Positions 1 to 12,886 of a stretch of 64,000 nucleotides of DNA are shown here, in pieces. A model generated the notes under the pieces. It made no database searches and was not told the DNA's origin. It saw only the letters and a list, made by a program, of their open reading frames with translations. Position numbers and translations under genes: made by a program. The stretch lies in contig NC_063151.1 of NCBI RefSeq assembly GCF_020921035.1, positions 11,461,501 through 11,525,500 on the forward strand, written 5' to 3'. Every line of letters begins with the position of its first letter. Position 1 is the first letter of the stretch. This DNA is from Rhodamnia argentea. Its lineage: Eukaryota; Streptophyta; Magnoliopsida; Myrtales; Myrtaceae.

Positions 1-1561
1 GCCAGCACCCAATCGACAAACTGATGACAAAAGGATCCTCTCACTTAAACTAAGTACGTGATTAATATATGCTTTTTACTTGCTATATCAGCAATGTAAT
101 ACACCATTCTTCCAACTATTCCACGGACCAAAGACTAATGTTGGTAAATTCCCTTAACTGTAAAAAAACAATGTCTATTGATTCATATTTGATATAAAAA
201 GACCTCGTTCGAAATTGAAGTCTTTGATGAACTCGGCGAAAGACATTACCAAAACTAGACCAGGCAATCCTAATAAATATAGTCATTTGAACCGCTCATG
301 ATTTTTTCCCTTTGAACCAAGAATGCTTTCCGTTGACGTGTTGGTTTCTCACCATTCATCCTCTGGATCCGTCCCCCAACGACCATGAACTCCTTCCTTT
401 GGCGATGATGCGATTCTCAGTGGTTGCTAAGAAATTCAAGACAGTTTTGACTTTTGACCAGATCGGAAAATTCAACGAAACCCTGATCCCTAGTCAAAGT
501 TGTCATGAATGAAACATGGAAGACCCAAGACGCCGCACTCCTCCCCTCCCTCCCCTCCCCACGAAAGGATCGATGAAGAATCCAAATCGAAGGCTGAAAA
601 CCCTGAAACACTCGCCCTTCAAACTCTCTGTACCGACACGTGATTCAGCATTGTAACTTTAGGGCAACCCGAGAATCAAACCAACGTACCAGAAGCTGTG
701 TTCCGAGCTTAAATGACTTTGAGTTCAAGCTCAATGGTGACAGGAATTATGTCGTCCATACGTGCTTCGCCATGCCTAATTCGACGAAATTCGATAAAAG
801 GAACGATTTTTTTCCTCCCCAGGTTCCGAAGTAACAACAAGGGTTGCCTCCAAAACTCATTCCTAGTCCCGCCCCATATGGTATCTGCTTCCAAGATGGT
901 ATTTTCAATGTGATAATTCCAAGTCCCTGGGTCACCTTTTAATCCCATTGTCTTGCGCGAGCATCACATGCTCACGATATGTAGACCGAACTACCGGCAT
1001 ACTCTCTTGGAGAATCACATGACGACACTCATATAATGTCTATGATAGGCGAAAGAAAAGTTATCTGTGACTTCCATTTCCATACAATGGAAGTCATTTA
1101 TACTGCGCGCAAATACATTTTGGAGCCTTAATCAGAAATTTTTTTCCCATTTGTCAAAGTTGAACCTTCTCTTGTCTGTGTTTTTCAGTCAAACTCAGTC
1201 TTAAGTCAGGTGTTCATACACCCAAAAAAAGCAAAACAACGTATGTAAAACTTTGTGGGTGGACTTATATCCTCTTTTGTTTTTGAAAGAGATATATCTC
1301 TATCCGGAAAAGCCTAAGCATGATCCACATCCTTTTGCTTTAAGGTAGGGACCCCAGAGAACTTTAGCAACAAAAAATTACACGTATTGCTTCAGTGAAT
1401 GTTCATATGATATATGCATTACTTGATCTTGTCTTAAGCGGTTTTAGCAAATAAGGATGTGTGAATGCTCTTTTGCTTCAGGTCCATATCTGCAATAGGC
1501 AATTATTGACCCGGGGACCATTAGTCTCATTTCCCATCATAATCTCTTTTATTTTTGAATT

Positions 1562-1599
<38 letters not shown>

Positions 1600-2194
1600 G
1601 AATCTTCTGCAATGTAATTCAAGAATAGGGTCAATTATTGCAGTCAAAAATCAAGAAAGCCCCGTCTCAAAGTCGGTTGCTTTTACCAGGAACAAGAGGG
1701 TTGGGAACAATCACAACCCACTTCGAGAATTAGAATGGGTTGACCCCATACAATCGTTTATAGAAGTGATCTTGTATCCGATACACTAACATCCCAATCA
1801 ACTTTTGTTTAGTGAAGCTATGGCCTTTAATGATAGGCCGTCGCCAGTCACGTGTATATCATAAGAGATAGCATCACATTATATTCCCAACTTTTGTCCG
1901 TGAAGCACGGATGCGCCGATCTTCTTTGTCGTCTCGCATATTGTTCGGATTTTTCCACGGCCATTATAGACGGCAATGTGTCGAAAAGTACTTTTGAGTT
2001 GCTTTCGTACATTTGGATTTTGGGGTATTGGTGAGACCAAAAGAATTTAGTGTATTGGTGTCTTACAGGAAAAGGCTTATTGTACTTTGTAGGATTTATC
2101 AATATGAAAAATTGTGGTATAATGGGGTTGTTCATATGCCGCCGTGGTGATTTATTCAAAACTCATTGAAGTTGTTAGGGGTAGTATTGCATGA
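1..2194. other. gene-free stretch
   Basis: No reading frame here resembles a known protein, and the short ORFs lack coding character on both strands. The stretch is AT-rich with one CT microsatellite near 1564-1595. I see no transposon ends that can be paired. Confidence 0.5.
1564..1595 (+). repeat. (CT)n microsatellite
   Basis: About 16 uninterrupted CT units lie in an AT-rich gap with no gene nearby. Similar CT runs occur at 2410-2444, 5741-5772 and 7047-7080. Confidence 0.95.
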
Positions 2195-2203
2195 TCCTGC
2201 CAT

Positions 2204-2408
2204 GGAAAAAGTATTAAAAAAGTTTTAAACATATTGCATTTACCAATTCAGCCCTAAAGTCCTAAATCCTTTTATATTAGTATAAATTCAGTCCAACAGA
2301 CCAATTTAGGCCTGAAATTGCTGACTTGGACAACAGTCGTCCAACGTAGTACAGGCGAAGCTAATATGGACAATTTTTAATAATATTTTAATTCTATTAT
2401 TTTCGTTT

Positions 2409-2448
<40 letters not shown>

Positions 2449-2895
2449 GGCCTATTCTGACAAGCACAAGCCTATGTTGACCCATGGCCGGTGAGGGTGA
2501 GCATGCGAGGTTGAGCACTGGAGAGGCCGACCCTCGCCTATGTCGGGTGAGGCAAGACCGACCCGGGTGAGGGTCGGCCTCGCCCTCGCCATCCGTGAGT
2601 TGGCACCGGCTTGTGTTGATCAGCAAAGACCATAGAAGAGAGAGAAACAAAATGTAGAAATAATAAATAAATATTAAAAATATTAAAATATTATTAAAAA
2701 TGGTTCATGTTAGTGCCAACCGTGCCACGTATGATGGCTAGTGTCCAAGTCAGCAATTTCTTACCTAAATTGGCCAAATGGACTGAATTGATACTAATGT
2801 GAAAAGGTTTATGACTAAATTGGTCAAATTAAAATATTTAAGACTGAATTGGCACCAACAGAATGGATTTAGAGCTTTTTTTTGGTACTTTTCCT
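2204..2895. mobile_element. Mutator-like foldback element, family 1
   Basis: Long imperfect inverted arms face each other. The left arm begins GGAAAAAGTATTAAAAAAG and the right end, reverse-complemented, reads AGGAAAAGTACCAAAAAAAAG. Both arms carry 'AAATTGCTGACTTGGAC'-type sequence. The element is flanked by an exact 9-bp duplication, TCCTGCCAT, at 2195-2203 and 2896-2904, the size made by Mutator-like transposases. The centre holds a CT microsatellite (2410-2444) and a GC-rich block near 2460-2600. There is no transposase, so it is non-autonomous. Related copies lie at 3651-4450 and 52144-52710, with a lone arm near 38128-38260. Confidence 0.85.
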
Positions 2896-2904
2896 TCCTG
2901 CCAT

Positions 2905-3650
2905 GTATACAAGTCACATTTTCTGGCCAAAAAGAGAGAGCCACTTATTTCCCAAAGGTTAATGTACACTTTCTAGGATTCAACAATCTCTCAACTAGTC
3001 TTCTGTAGAGTGTGACTATTACAAGACAAGTGCGGAGTCTTTTCCATATCATCTTCAAGTCTGAATATAAGCATCACGCAAAATCACCAGTCATGGACGG
3101 CATCACGAGCTTGGATTTCCCCTTTGGGTCAAAAGAAGGGTTCCCCAGCAATGACTTGGGTCAAACAACTTTGACCGGAGAAAGTGCACAAAGAATTCAC
3201 GATTCACGTCCACTGTGCAAATTCGTGTAAATCGCACGTATCGTTTGCTTAGCTCCCCCGCCCAGCGAAGACGAAAAAGCAACGACCGACCGCCTACAAA
3301 CGGAGTCGATGATACACACGAAAGAAACAAGAATTTGGCCCGCGGGGTTCCATCCCCGCGTTCCCTAAAGTCCAATATGATCCCACACGGTCAAGTTCAT
3401 TTGACACGATTCGTTAGTGATCCTTTGGCCACGGGCAAGACCTGGTTTTGAACTCGTGCTTTTCAGATTGAATCTCGATTCCACTCTTATTGATTAGACT
3501 TGACCTAACGAAGTTTTTTGCACGTATAGAGCGATTAGCCGTTGCTCGGATCCGGGGCGGGAGGCGGGACACAGATGAAATGCACGGGGAATTTCATGGG
3601 AGTTAACCCTAATGTGAGATTACTAAGTTGGGATCCTACGAGGCATAAAC
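2905..3650. other. gene-free spacer
   Basis: This is mixed-composition DNA between two foldback elements. The ORF-like stretches near 3012-3450 on both strands match no recognised family and have no gene-like splice pattern. I see no further repeat structure. Confidence 0.4.
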
Positions 3651-4450
3651 TGTTCAAAAAGTCCTAAGCCTAGTTATATGGCGGCCAATTCAATCCTAAC
3701 CCTTTCGATTATGCCAATTTAATCATAAACATTTTGACGATTTGTCAATTTAGTCATAAACATTTCAATTGTGTCATTTAGTTCTAAACCTTTTAACAAT
3801 TTGTCAATTTAGTTCTTTGGGCTAATTTTAGCCGAAAATTGCTAATGTGGATGTCAGCCGTCTTACGTGACACAACCGGAGATGACATGGACAATTTTTG
3901 CCAATTTATATTTATTTTTGGCATTTTAATTTCTTCCCTTCTTCCTTTTTCTTTTTCTTTTCTTTTTTTTTACTTTCTTTTCCTTCTTTCGTGTGGCTGG
4001 CTATGGCCGACCACAAACGAGGGCCGATGAGGGCTACACTCGCCAGCCACGGGCGAACCTACACGAGAAGTGGCCAACGGGGGCATCGCAGCCCTTGCCC
4101 TCGCTAGATCAAGTGAGAGTGACATTCGCCTAGGTGGCCTTCACTTGTGGCTAGCCACAAGGAAAAATGAGTTAGAAAAGAAAAATAAAAGAAACAAAGA
4201 GGAACAAAAAACCAAGCAAATTGTCCACATCAGCATATCTCGCCCCACGATGTTTACGGTTTCCGGCCAAAATTGATCGGAATGGCTACATTGGCCTAAA
4301 TCACTAAAAGGTTTAGGATTAAATGGGACAATTGAAAGGTTTACGCTTAAATTGACCAATCATCAAAATGCTTAAGACTAAATAGGTATAATTAAAATGT
4401 TTAGAACTTAATTGATTGCATCATATACTAAGTTTAGGACCTTTTAGACA
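3651..4450. mobile_element. Mutator-like foldback element, family 1
   Basis: The termini form a 14-bp inverted repeat with three mismatches: TGTTCAAAAAGTCC at the left and TGTCTAAAAGGTCC at the reverse-complemented right end. The arms repeat short phrases such as 'CAATTTAGTCATAAACAT' several times. A GC-rich core lies near 3990-4140. No clear TSD remains, so the boundaries rest on the terminal repeats and on similarity to the copy at 2204-2895. No coding capacity is visible. Confidence 0.7.
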
Positions 4451-4885
4451 ATTATATAGTAAAGAAACCCTAGTTGCAGAAGACCGAATGAGACACTACT
4501 GTTTTTTTATTTTTTTATTTTTGGCTCGAAACACTACTGGTTGGTTGGAAGGGTGCGAAAAGGAGATGGATACGAAAGGGAGATGAACATGGAAGTGCGG
4601 GCGGCATCAATAAAGCTCCAACGAAAGAGAAGTGTCTCTCATTCGGTCCCACTTCCCCGTAAGCCCCAAAAAGAGAGCGGCGGCTTTCTCACTTAGGGCC
4701 ATGTCGCCGCGGACATGACATTTGCCACGAGCTTGGAACTTTAAATCGCGATCCGGGCGGCATTTTAGACCTCAATTTGCCTTTGCTTTGTAAATTTTAC
4801 TTTCTCTTTCTCTCGCTCTCACGCTCAAGGAAGGAAATTCTAGAGAGAGAGAGAGAGAAATTGTTTGAAGAGAGAAGCTCTCAAG

Positions 4886-5029
4886 ATGGATGCTTGCATT
4901 GCTCAAATAATTAGATGGTTTCAAACGAAGAGGAGGTATCCTTGCATATCGACGAGCTCATCTCTTTACGGTCATAAATTTCCAATCCGATCTAACGATG
5001 AAGATCAATGGAAAGCCTCTAGAATGTAA
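4886..5029 (+). CDS. possible 47-residue ORF behind a gene-like leader
   Basis: An ATG at 4886 opens a 47-codon frame that starts MDACIAQIIRWFQTKRR and ends in TAA. The preceding 85 bases are rich in CT and GA runs, like the 5' leaders of the confirmed genes in this window. No family is recognised. It could be a real small protein, the first exon of a gene whose remainder is lost, or chance. A tandem duplication begins about 250 bp downstream. Confidence 0.2.
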   Translation: MDACIAQIIRWFQTKRRYPCISTSSSLYGHKFPIRSNDEDQWKASRM

Positions 5030-5279
5030 ATGCGTAAATTTCCTTGTCGTCCTAGTAAATATTCTGGTGTCTCTCGAAAAATTCTAGATACGATACGGTT
5101 CTACATAGTTCGGTCGGCCCATGGTTATTTCGACCAATTTCTGTCTAATTTCTTTGGTCGGATGAGCCTAGTGACCTTTTATCCGCGACACAAGGCCCAC
5201 ATGATGCAAGCGATTCCCCTTGCCTTTTCGTGAAAGACGGATCTACATAATTATTTCACAGTGAGGTGACAAACCGTTA

Positions 5280-5735
5280 ATTATTCGCATTGACATATAT
5301 GACTTTTAAGTACTCATCCTCGGAAATATAATGCGATGCAACTTATGCACTATTTTTTATTAAGTGATTAACAAATAGTGCATACTTTCTTTTAGGTAAG
5401 TAAATACATTTTAGGTTATGTGAGATTCGATACGGATATCCTTTTTTTTTTATATTCAAAACGGATATCCTCTCTTTATTAAGTGGATCTCGAACTCAAA
5501 AAATGTTTCACAAGCTTCCCTAGCTTGGGTGAGAAGTGGTATCTACAAATATCACAATCTACTCACATTGGCATATGACTTTTAGGTACTCGTCCTCGAA
5601 ACTATAATGCGATGCAACTTATGCACTATTTGATATTAAGTAAAATGTGTACTCTCTTTTAGGTACGTAAATACATTTTAGGTTATGTGTGATTCGATAC
5701 GGCTATCCTCTCTCTTTTTTCGGTCAAAATGGATA

Positions 5736-5776
<41 letters not shown>

Positions 5777-5885
5777 GATCGAAGGATATCCTCTCTTTGT
5801 TAAGTGAATCTCGAACTCAAAAAATGTTTTGCAAGCTTCCCTAGCTCAAGTGAGAAGTGGTATCTACAAATATCACAATCTATCG
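5280..5885 (+). repeat. tandem duplication of a ~300-bp unit
   Basis: Two diverged head-to-tail copies, about 5280-5563 and 5564-5885, share blocks such as 'ATAATGCGATGCAACTTATG' and end with 'GGTATCTACAAATATCACAA'. The second copy has a CT microsatellite (5741-5772) where the first has a T-run. Neither copy has coding potential or recognisable transposon ends. Confidence 0.85.
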
Positions 5886-6880
5886 CAATATTTTCCTAGC
5901 AGAAAATGAATAATTTGAAAAAAGAAATTCTAAAAAATGATCACTAATATTGCTTAGAAAAATGGATGAGTGAAAAACTTTTTCATCGTTGGCGAAAATG
6001 TTACAATGAATCTTTTTTATTGGCCAATTATTTGAAGTGTTATGAGTGATTCGTTTTAGGCAAATGTTTTTTAAATCATCCATTTTTTGGAAAAAAAAAA
6101 ATGGAGCCTAGGCTCCGTTCATTTTGTGGAAAATGTGATATTGCTAGAAAAATATTTTCCAAAAAAAGACAATATTTCCAGTGTTTCACGGAAACTTTAA
6201 AATGAAATGGAAAACATTTTCGGTCGAATGGTAAGGAAAATCAATTTCCTCCGTGCATTGCTTTTATTAATATTTTTTATTATTTTTTAAGAAATATCAA
6301 AAATTTTCTTTTTCTTTTTATTTTTTTTCTCTTTTTTTTATTTTTTTCTTATCTATATTAATATTTCTTCTTCGTACGGTCTTGAGCCATGGTGACGGGT
6401 TGTAGGGGAGCTTGTTAATCTTGGGCAAGGCCGAGCCTCACCTTACCGGATCCGACAAGGCTCGAGCTCGGTCGCTAGATCCGGAGCCTCACCTCACTTG
6501 TGGCAAGGCTTTACCAAAAAAGAAGGGCAAATAAAAGAGAAAAGAAAAGAAAATAATTAAAATTTGTAAAAATAATAAAAGAAATAAAAGAAATGTGAAG
6601 AAATGAAGGAAGGAAAGATATGTGCAAATACTTTGCTCTTCTCAAAAAGAAGAAATCATTTTCTCAACTTTTGAAGATGTTTTTTCATGGGTAAAAGATA
6701 TTTTCCTTGATTCACAAATTAAACCAACTTTTGAATTTCCAATTGAAAGATTCACACAACCTCAATACGCGGCGCAAGATAAACGAAAGTACCTTCGCTT
6801 CTCTTCTCAAGCAAAGTCCGGAAAAACTTAGAAATTACTTATCAGATTTCGACCAAAAATAAAAAATAAAATAAAATTAC
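5886..6880. other. degenerate foldback-type repeat region
   Basis: AT-rich DNA with blocks such as 'TGGAAAATG' and 'ACATTTTC' faces opposite ways around a GC-rich core at about 6380-6510. This is the same layout as the foldback elements elsewhere in the window. The ends and TSD could not be fixed, so this is a probable old non-autonomous element and not a delimited one. Confidence 0.35.
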
Positions 6881-6906
6881 TTATCAGATCAGCCTTTGCC
6901 GTTGTC

Positions 6907-6997
6907 GACGTCAAACTAGGTGGGATGGCGTCATCAACGCACCTGGAGGCACGCATGGGAGCTTTCCCGCATTCAAAATCAAAACTCCTATAAATAG
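6907..6997 (+). promoter_or_regulatory. NUDT-like gene promoter: TATA box and paired TGACG motifs
   Basis: A good TATA box (TATAAATAG) lies at 6989-6997, and about 50 bp later a CT-rich leader begins (7047-7080). Upstream, two CGTCA cores (reverse TGACG) at 6909-6913 and 6929-6933 are 20 bp apart. These are the core sites of TGA/bZIP factors. The spacing is wider than in the classic as-1 element, so binding is inferred only. Confidence 0.55.
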
Positions 6998-7041
6998 TCT
7001 ACCCCACTCGCATGTTCACCACCACCATCTCCTTAGCACAG

Positions 7042-7083
<42 letters not shown>

Positions 7084-7602
7084 TCGACCTCGCGCTCTCC
7101 AGTTCAGACCCCCTCATATATTTGCATCTCGGCAATCTCTCCTTTCCAACAAGCTAGACTTTGACGTTCCTTCCCTTCTCCTTGCAAAAGACCAGGTCTT
7201 TTCATGATTTTCTGTTGCTTCTCTTTTAGACAGGCTTTTTCCATGTCTGTCCTGCAAAATTTTGAGCCGACCCGTCTTTTACAGTCTTGTTCCTGGAGCA
7301 GGTTCCGTCGTCGTGTGCTGCCATGTCGTCGTCTGTTTGTTTGTTAAAGTTCTAACCTTTTCCGTTTTTGTTAAAAATGGATAAGCCCCATTTCTTCTCT
7401 TCCAGCAAACTGGGTTCGTATAGTTGGGTCCGTGGCTCCTTAAAAATGACTTCCTTTAGCCATTTCGAAGCAGTTTCGTGAACTACGTGTCGCAGAGGCT
7501 CTGCTCACTATGATCTCTTCTCCATGTTTTTGCAGTTAGTCACGAGCTTGCGACGAAGTTGCGAGAGAGCTTGAAGAGCTTGCTCTGTGGTTGGACCCCA
7601 AA

Positions 7603-10283
7603 ATGTCTGTTTCTATGGATGGGAATGTGGCAGGAGGGGTTGGTAAAGTGTTCGAGAATGGGTTCGCTCTTGACTTGCTCCCGTCAACAGACGACTACCA
7701 TGAAGGGGTCATCGTGGAGAATCTGGAGATCACTGCCCCTATGGCACCTGAGGTCTTCGGTGCTAGGCTCAGAGCCTCAATCTCCGAATGGAAGCGAAAG
7801 GTACACAGTCAACTCTTCGTTGGATACCTCTTGTGTTTCGTGGTTTCTCTTGCTTCGTGGAATGTCAATTTGATTGCTGCAATTGGACTTGGGAGTTTGC
7901 ACGGATTGGCATCCGGGTTCGTCATTGCCCCGGCGAGCATTTGAAGCTTATTTAGGAATTGCACGATCAATTTAGCGACAAGGAATCCTCAGTCGTTCTT
8001 CCGTGAAACCCTGAAAGAATGGCCTGCCTCAGTTTGATTAATTGCCTTAATTCATGCTTGTGAGAAATGACCATTCTTTTGTCAACACTTACTAATACAG
8101 GCCACTGTTATTAGTTAGACTCAGCACAGTCCAGGCTCTGTTGTTTTAGCTATGATATTCAGTTTGCTAACTCAGGCTTCAGCAATCTAAATCTCTGATG
8201 AAGCGCATTGATTTCTTCATCTTGCAGGGAAAGAAGGGTGTGTGGATTAAATTTCCCCTTGAACTCGCGAATCTTGTCGAAAGTGCCATAAAGGTTACAA
8301 ATTTCTAATCCTTCTGATATATTGGTTTCCACAGAGTCTTTTGACAGTTAACAAGTACATGGTCTTAATATAGGTCCGCTGAAAATATGATAAGTTTGTA
8401 GCTGGCAATGTAGTGGGAAAAGCTGCAGATTAATCTGTTTCGAAAGAATTCATGATTACAGCTATTTCAATAGTGGATTTTGGTTCTGGTGTCCTGTTTT
8501 CACCACTTAGCAGTTCGGCGCGTTTAGAATAACGAAACCGTTGAGGACGTTGTAGCATTGATTTTGGACTGCATAAAGCCTTCTTCTTAGAGGGGTTCTG
8601 GTGCTTTGTTGTATTGCTTTAATCTACTATACTGCTTCACCTATGTGCGTATTATGTATTTCCTTTACATATGTTGTATTAGGAGGGCTTTCGATACCAC
8701 CATGCTGAGCCAAGTTACCTCATGATGACATACTGGATTCCTCAAAGTCCCTGCATGCTGCCTGCAAATGCTTCGCACCGAGTACGCGTTGGGGCAATCG
8801 TCTTGAATGACAAAAGAGAGGTGTGGTGGCATCAGGGTTGATGTCTTGTAGCTTAAGCATTCTCAATTTTGCAGAGGATAAAACCTAGAAACTTTGAGGA
8901 AATAGAGAATGCCCCCATTGATTCTTCATCTCTTTAGCTTAGGCATCATTGACATGTCGACGGACTTCTTTTCTTGGCTGTACATATCAAGTGACTTTAA
9001 TAATCGTGCTCTAAAGGATAAATATTTGCATATTTGAACCCAGCTGCAAATCAGCGTCGCTGCAAACTTATAGAACCCTCGGTGATGTCTTGTTGATAAT
9101 GCTGGTCAAACATCTGCAGTATTTATCACAAGTTGGAAATGTCTGCTCTCTTTCGTTTTGATGCAAAAATCTCTGACATGCATTCTTATTGTTAGTCGTT
9201 TAACGCAAACCTTATGCCAGTTCTCACATAAGAATCGAGTTAATAAATAGCGTTTCCCTTCATTCAATTATTGCACGTTCAGATATTTCAGCTTTGTCAA
9301 TCTGGTGTTTGATGTCATCGATTGTCGATCGGCAGGTACTCGTAGTCCAGGAAAAGAGCGGCATTCTACGGGGGAGGGGTCTGTGGAAAATCCCCACTGG
9401 AATGGTTGACAAGGTGAATACTAATACTACAGAACAAAAAGTCGTCCTAAGGATTTGTCCACTGATATTAAAAGACATTCATCGTGACAGGACGAAGACA
9501 TAGAGGCAGCAGCCACGAGAGAAGTGAAAGAAGAGACTGGAGTAAGTGATAAGTACATGTCGATACGTCCATAGTTCTCGTCATTTTTGGTCATCAATGT
9601 GCCTTTTGATTTACCTGCTTTTCGTCTACCCAGATTGATACGGAGTTCAAAGACATCCTATTGTTCAGGTAAGTTATTTCTGTATCCAGTTCATTCAAGT
9701 TACCTCTACATTTGATTATGTGAGCTTGTAACTATATTAAAGTTACTTTGAACTTCATTATACAGCCATCCTTGGCTTCATTATACAGTTCTGATATGTG
9801 TTTGACTTGCGCATGTCTCGCTCAGGCAATCACACAAAGCATTCTTTGACAAGTCGGAGTTGTTCTTCTTATGCATTTTGCGACCGCTATCCTTTGACAT
9901 TCAGAAACAAGACCTAGAGATTGAGGCAGCTCAGGTAACTTTTCACTTCAAAGCTGTTAGAGAACTGTTCTGTTTCATAACACATATGTTTCACGTTGCC
10001 ATGAATGGCGCGATTGTGCTGATACGTGCAATTCCAGTCCCTGTTATAATTCCCTTTGTTTTTCCCACCTTCGCAGTGGTTGTCGTTGGAAGAATTTGCT
10101 GCTCAACCTTTCGTCCAACAAAACGACCTCTGCGAGTGCATTACTGATTTATGCTTAGCGAGAGCAAACCACGACTATTCCCGATTCGTCCCTGTGGTTA
10201 CGCCAGCAAGGTCGATTCCCGACAAGGGATTACAGTATGTCTATCTGAATGCCAAGACCTTACTGAGGGGAGAGAGCTTTTAG
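7603..10283 (+). CDS. NUDT10-like: Nudix hydrolase, plant NUDT2/NUDT10 group
   Basis: This family hydrolyses nucleoside diphosphate derivatives such as ADP-ribose or NADH, usually in the cytosol. Eight coding exons join in frame to 293 codons plus stop: 7603-7800, 8228-8293, 8683-8820, 9336-9413, 9491-9541, 9634-9668, 9826-9934, 10077-10283. All junctions are GT-AG. The N-terminal part includes GVIVENLEITAPM. The middle has EGFRYHHAEPSYLMMTYW and NASHRVRVGAIVLN. The complete Nudix box (G-x5-E-x7-REVKEETGI) is split across exons 4-6, and its acidic residues are intact. Length and exon contents match Arabidopsis NUDT2/6/10. The ATG at 7603 follows a likely 5'-UTR intron ending with the acceptor at 7535. 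The donor may be near 7195, but this is less certain. The exact substrate cannot be told from sequence. Confidence 0.93.
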
Positions 10284-10703
10284 ATGTTGTCCAAGTACCT
10301 GTTTACTCTGATTCATACGTAATTTAGTTTGCTAAAGTTTCTTCTTCCCCTGGCTCGGCTGAACTGGCATGCCGGTTCCGAGTTGTAATTGCAGTAAATG
10401 CTAGAAACAGTTCATACCACAGAGGATAATCAATCAGGAATCATTAGCTTGAGTAACCAACGTGGGCTGAAACAAAGTGGCCTTGCTTCTTGCTAGTACT
10501 AAGTTAAATTTGAGATAAACCCCGCAAAATCACATGGTTCAGAGACTATTTCTCTTTTGGAAAAACAAGTAGCCACAACATATTTTCCGTCAATAACAGA
10601 AGAATTCAAACCAAGCTTATACCCATAAAAAGAATTCATGGCTCACAGAAACACCTCAATAACCACTCAGTAAAAGAAAAATTGAAAAGTAGAGAAAAGG
10701 GGG
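10284..10703. other. shared 3' flank between NUDT-like gene and FLA pseudogene
   Basis: The two loci converge here. From about 10462 the sequence (GTGGGCTGAAACAAAGTGG onward) is closely repeated at 29080-29300 beside the second FLA copy, so the FLA duplication block starts near 10462. No other gene is seen. Confidence 0.6.
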
Positions 10704-12778
10704 CTACAATGCCAAAGCCACGAGCAACAAAGTAAATGCCATGAACCCAAAACTCCCACAGCAACTCCTAACACTTGCATTAGCCGTCCGGTCGGCCACA
10801 GTATTCTCTGGTGAATCAGCCGGCGCATCCGATGCCCCCATTGTTGCTGGGGCCGGTGGGGACTCGGCTGTCATATCTGGCATCGGAGCTGGTGCTGGTG
10901 CAGGCGATAGCACCGCCTTGAACAGCTCCTGGGGGAGCAGGACCTTGTCAAGTGTATAGATTGCCAGTGGCAGCTCATCAAGCAAAGTCCCTGTGATCTT
11001 CACTGTGTTGACTTTGGTCTACAGGGTCACATCTTGACCGTCGTTCTGCACCGTGAAGTCAAACTTCCTAGACCCATCGGTCGCCAGCGTGTTCATCAGC
11101 CTGTTGTTCGACCTGAGCATGGACATCGACATGTATATAGGCACCGCAAAGGACTCCAGGAATGAGGCCCTGTTGACCGCGGTTGTTGAATTTTGGTCGG
11201 AATGCTTTGAAGGGGTCATCGAGCGGGCAAAAGACCGTCAAACCTCCAATGACATTGTCCTGGAAGTCGCGATCAGCAATGGAGAATGCAACCATGATGA
11301 GTTCTTTATCGCTTGATCTTTCTCAATCAAGGAGTTAACGGTTTGATTTTTGCTCTTAATTAGATGACATCTCAAAAATCACTAACGCTTACTGCTTAGA
11401 ACATAAGACATTGCTGTTTCTGTGATCAATGGCATATATGTGAATAAGATGAAGCAACAAGCAGTTAGAGATATGCCCTAAAGCGACTATGTAATAGTTA
11501 CATGTTAGGGATTTCAGTTGTATTTTCAATTTCTTATTTAATTAATGGCAAAGACGTATTTATTCATTTGTCCAATTATTTACTTATATGAATAAATTCC
11601 ATAAGATCAGTTGTGGCTGGACCTATTCTTGAGATGTTGAGAATATGTGTGACAAGTTCACGGTTAGACCGAATCTTTAAACTGTTCCCGATCAATAGAT
11701 CATTGAATGGATATCAATGATCTTGTTGAGATCGGTGTGTTCTTGACTTCACAATTAAGTATTGGATACTTAAGGGAATGACAAATCACAGGTTATTGGG
11801 TATTGCGATGCCCGAGTTAGAACACATGTGCTTGTATTAGACAAGTTCACTGAACGTGACACGCGCTAAACGATTAGCGACATGGAAGCTTTTAGCGTGG
11901 TCAATGTCTAATCGTTCATGCTTTGATCTTGTATAAATAATCCTTAGACCTGAGGCACATTGTTGACTTGTGTGTTGGATGGCTATGATTCACGAGGACG
12001 CATATTGACGGTTTGTCGATCCGTCTTTGTACTTGATGGTCACACTTCATGCACATACGAAGTCACACATGTGCGCAAAATGGAATCTGTCTCCTTGTCA
12101 CATGCAAGGTATGATATCCTATGCGATTTAATTATGACAATGCATTGAAATCCTCGGCCGAGGTTGTAATCGAGAATAAAATGTTTATGTCTCATATAAA
12201 TGCATGTCGATTAAATTTGTGCATATGATCGAATTGGTGACTTGACAAATATTCCATGGTCTTTGTTCGATCGGGATATAGTAAGACAGAGGGATTGAAT
12301 TACACTATAGCCTAGAGCCGACGGGTTCATTATGTTCTTAAAGAATTCACATTGTTTGGGTAACCATGACATATTGCTAGATGTCACTCATGGCTTGTGG
12401 GACCTAGAGGTTAATTGGGACAATATTAATTCTCTTGGAAGTACTAATGTATTAGTGCATGTCTTACTGCCAACTCGGTGATGAACCTAGGGATGTTACA
12501 CACCTTAACCAATACATGACGACGTTAAACGGAAAGGCGATATTGTAAATATGTTTGCAATCACGACTATCGAATTAGTCGGACAAAAGTTAGATTAAAT
12601 GAGATTTAATTTTATTTTATTTTCGGTCATTGACGTACATGCATATAATGACATACACGTATTGTCCGGACACATATTGATGTGCCCAATTTGCGCACAT
12701 AAGGGTGGTGTACCTTTTGTTTTTATAGTAATAAAAATTGTTATTATTATTTGTTAAAAAAAAAAAGGTAATGCGCTA

Positions 12779-12842
12779 TGTGGTCAGCAACTACTTGCTA
12801 ACCACATAATATTATGTGGTTAGCAAGTAGTTGCTGACCACA
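12779..12842. repeat. perfect 64-bp palindrome
   Basis: Two 32-bp arms (12779-12810 and 12811-12842) are exact reverse complements with no spacer. The arm begins TGTGGTCAGCAACTACTTGC. A third, imperfect copy of the arm motif follows at about 12845-12868. An A-run lies just upstream. Confidence 0.97.
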
Positions 12843-12886
12843 CCGTCAACAACTACTTGCTGACCGCTAGTGCAGATCGTACAAAA

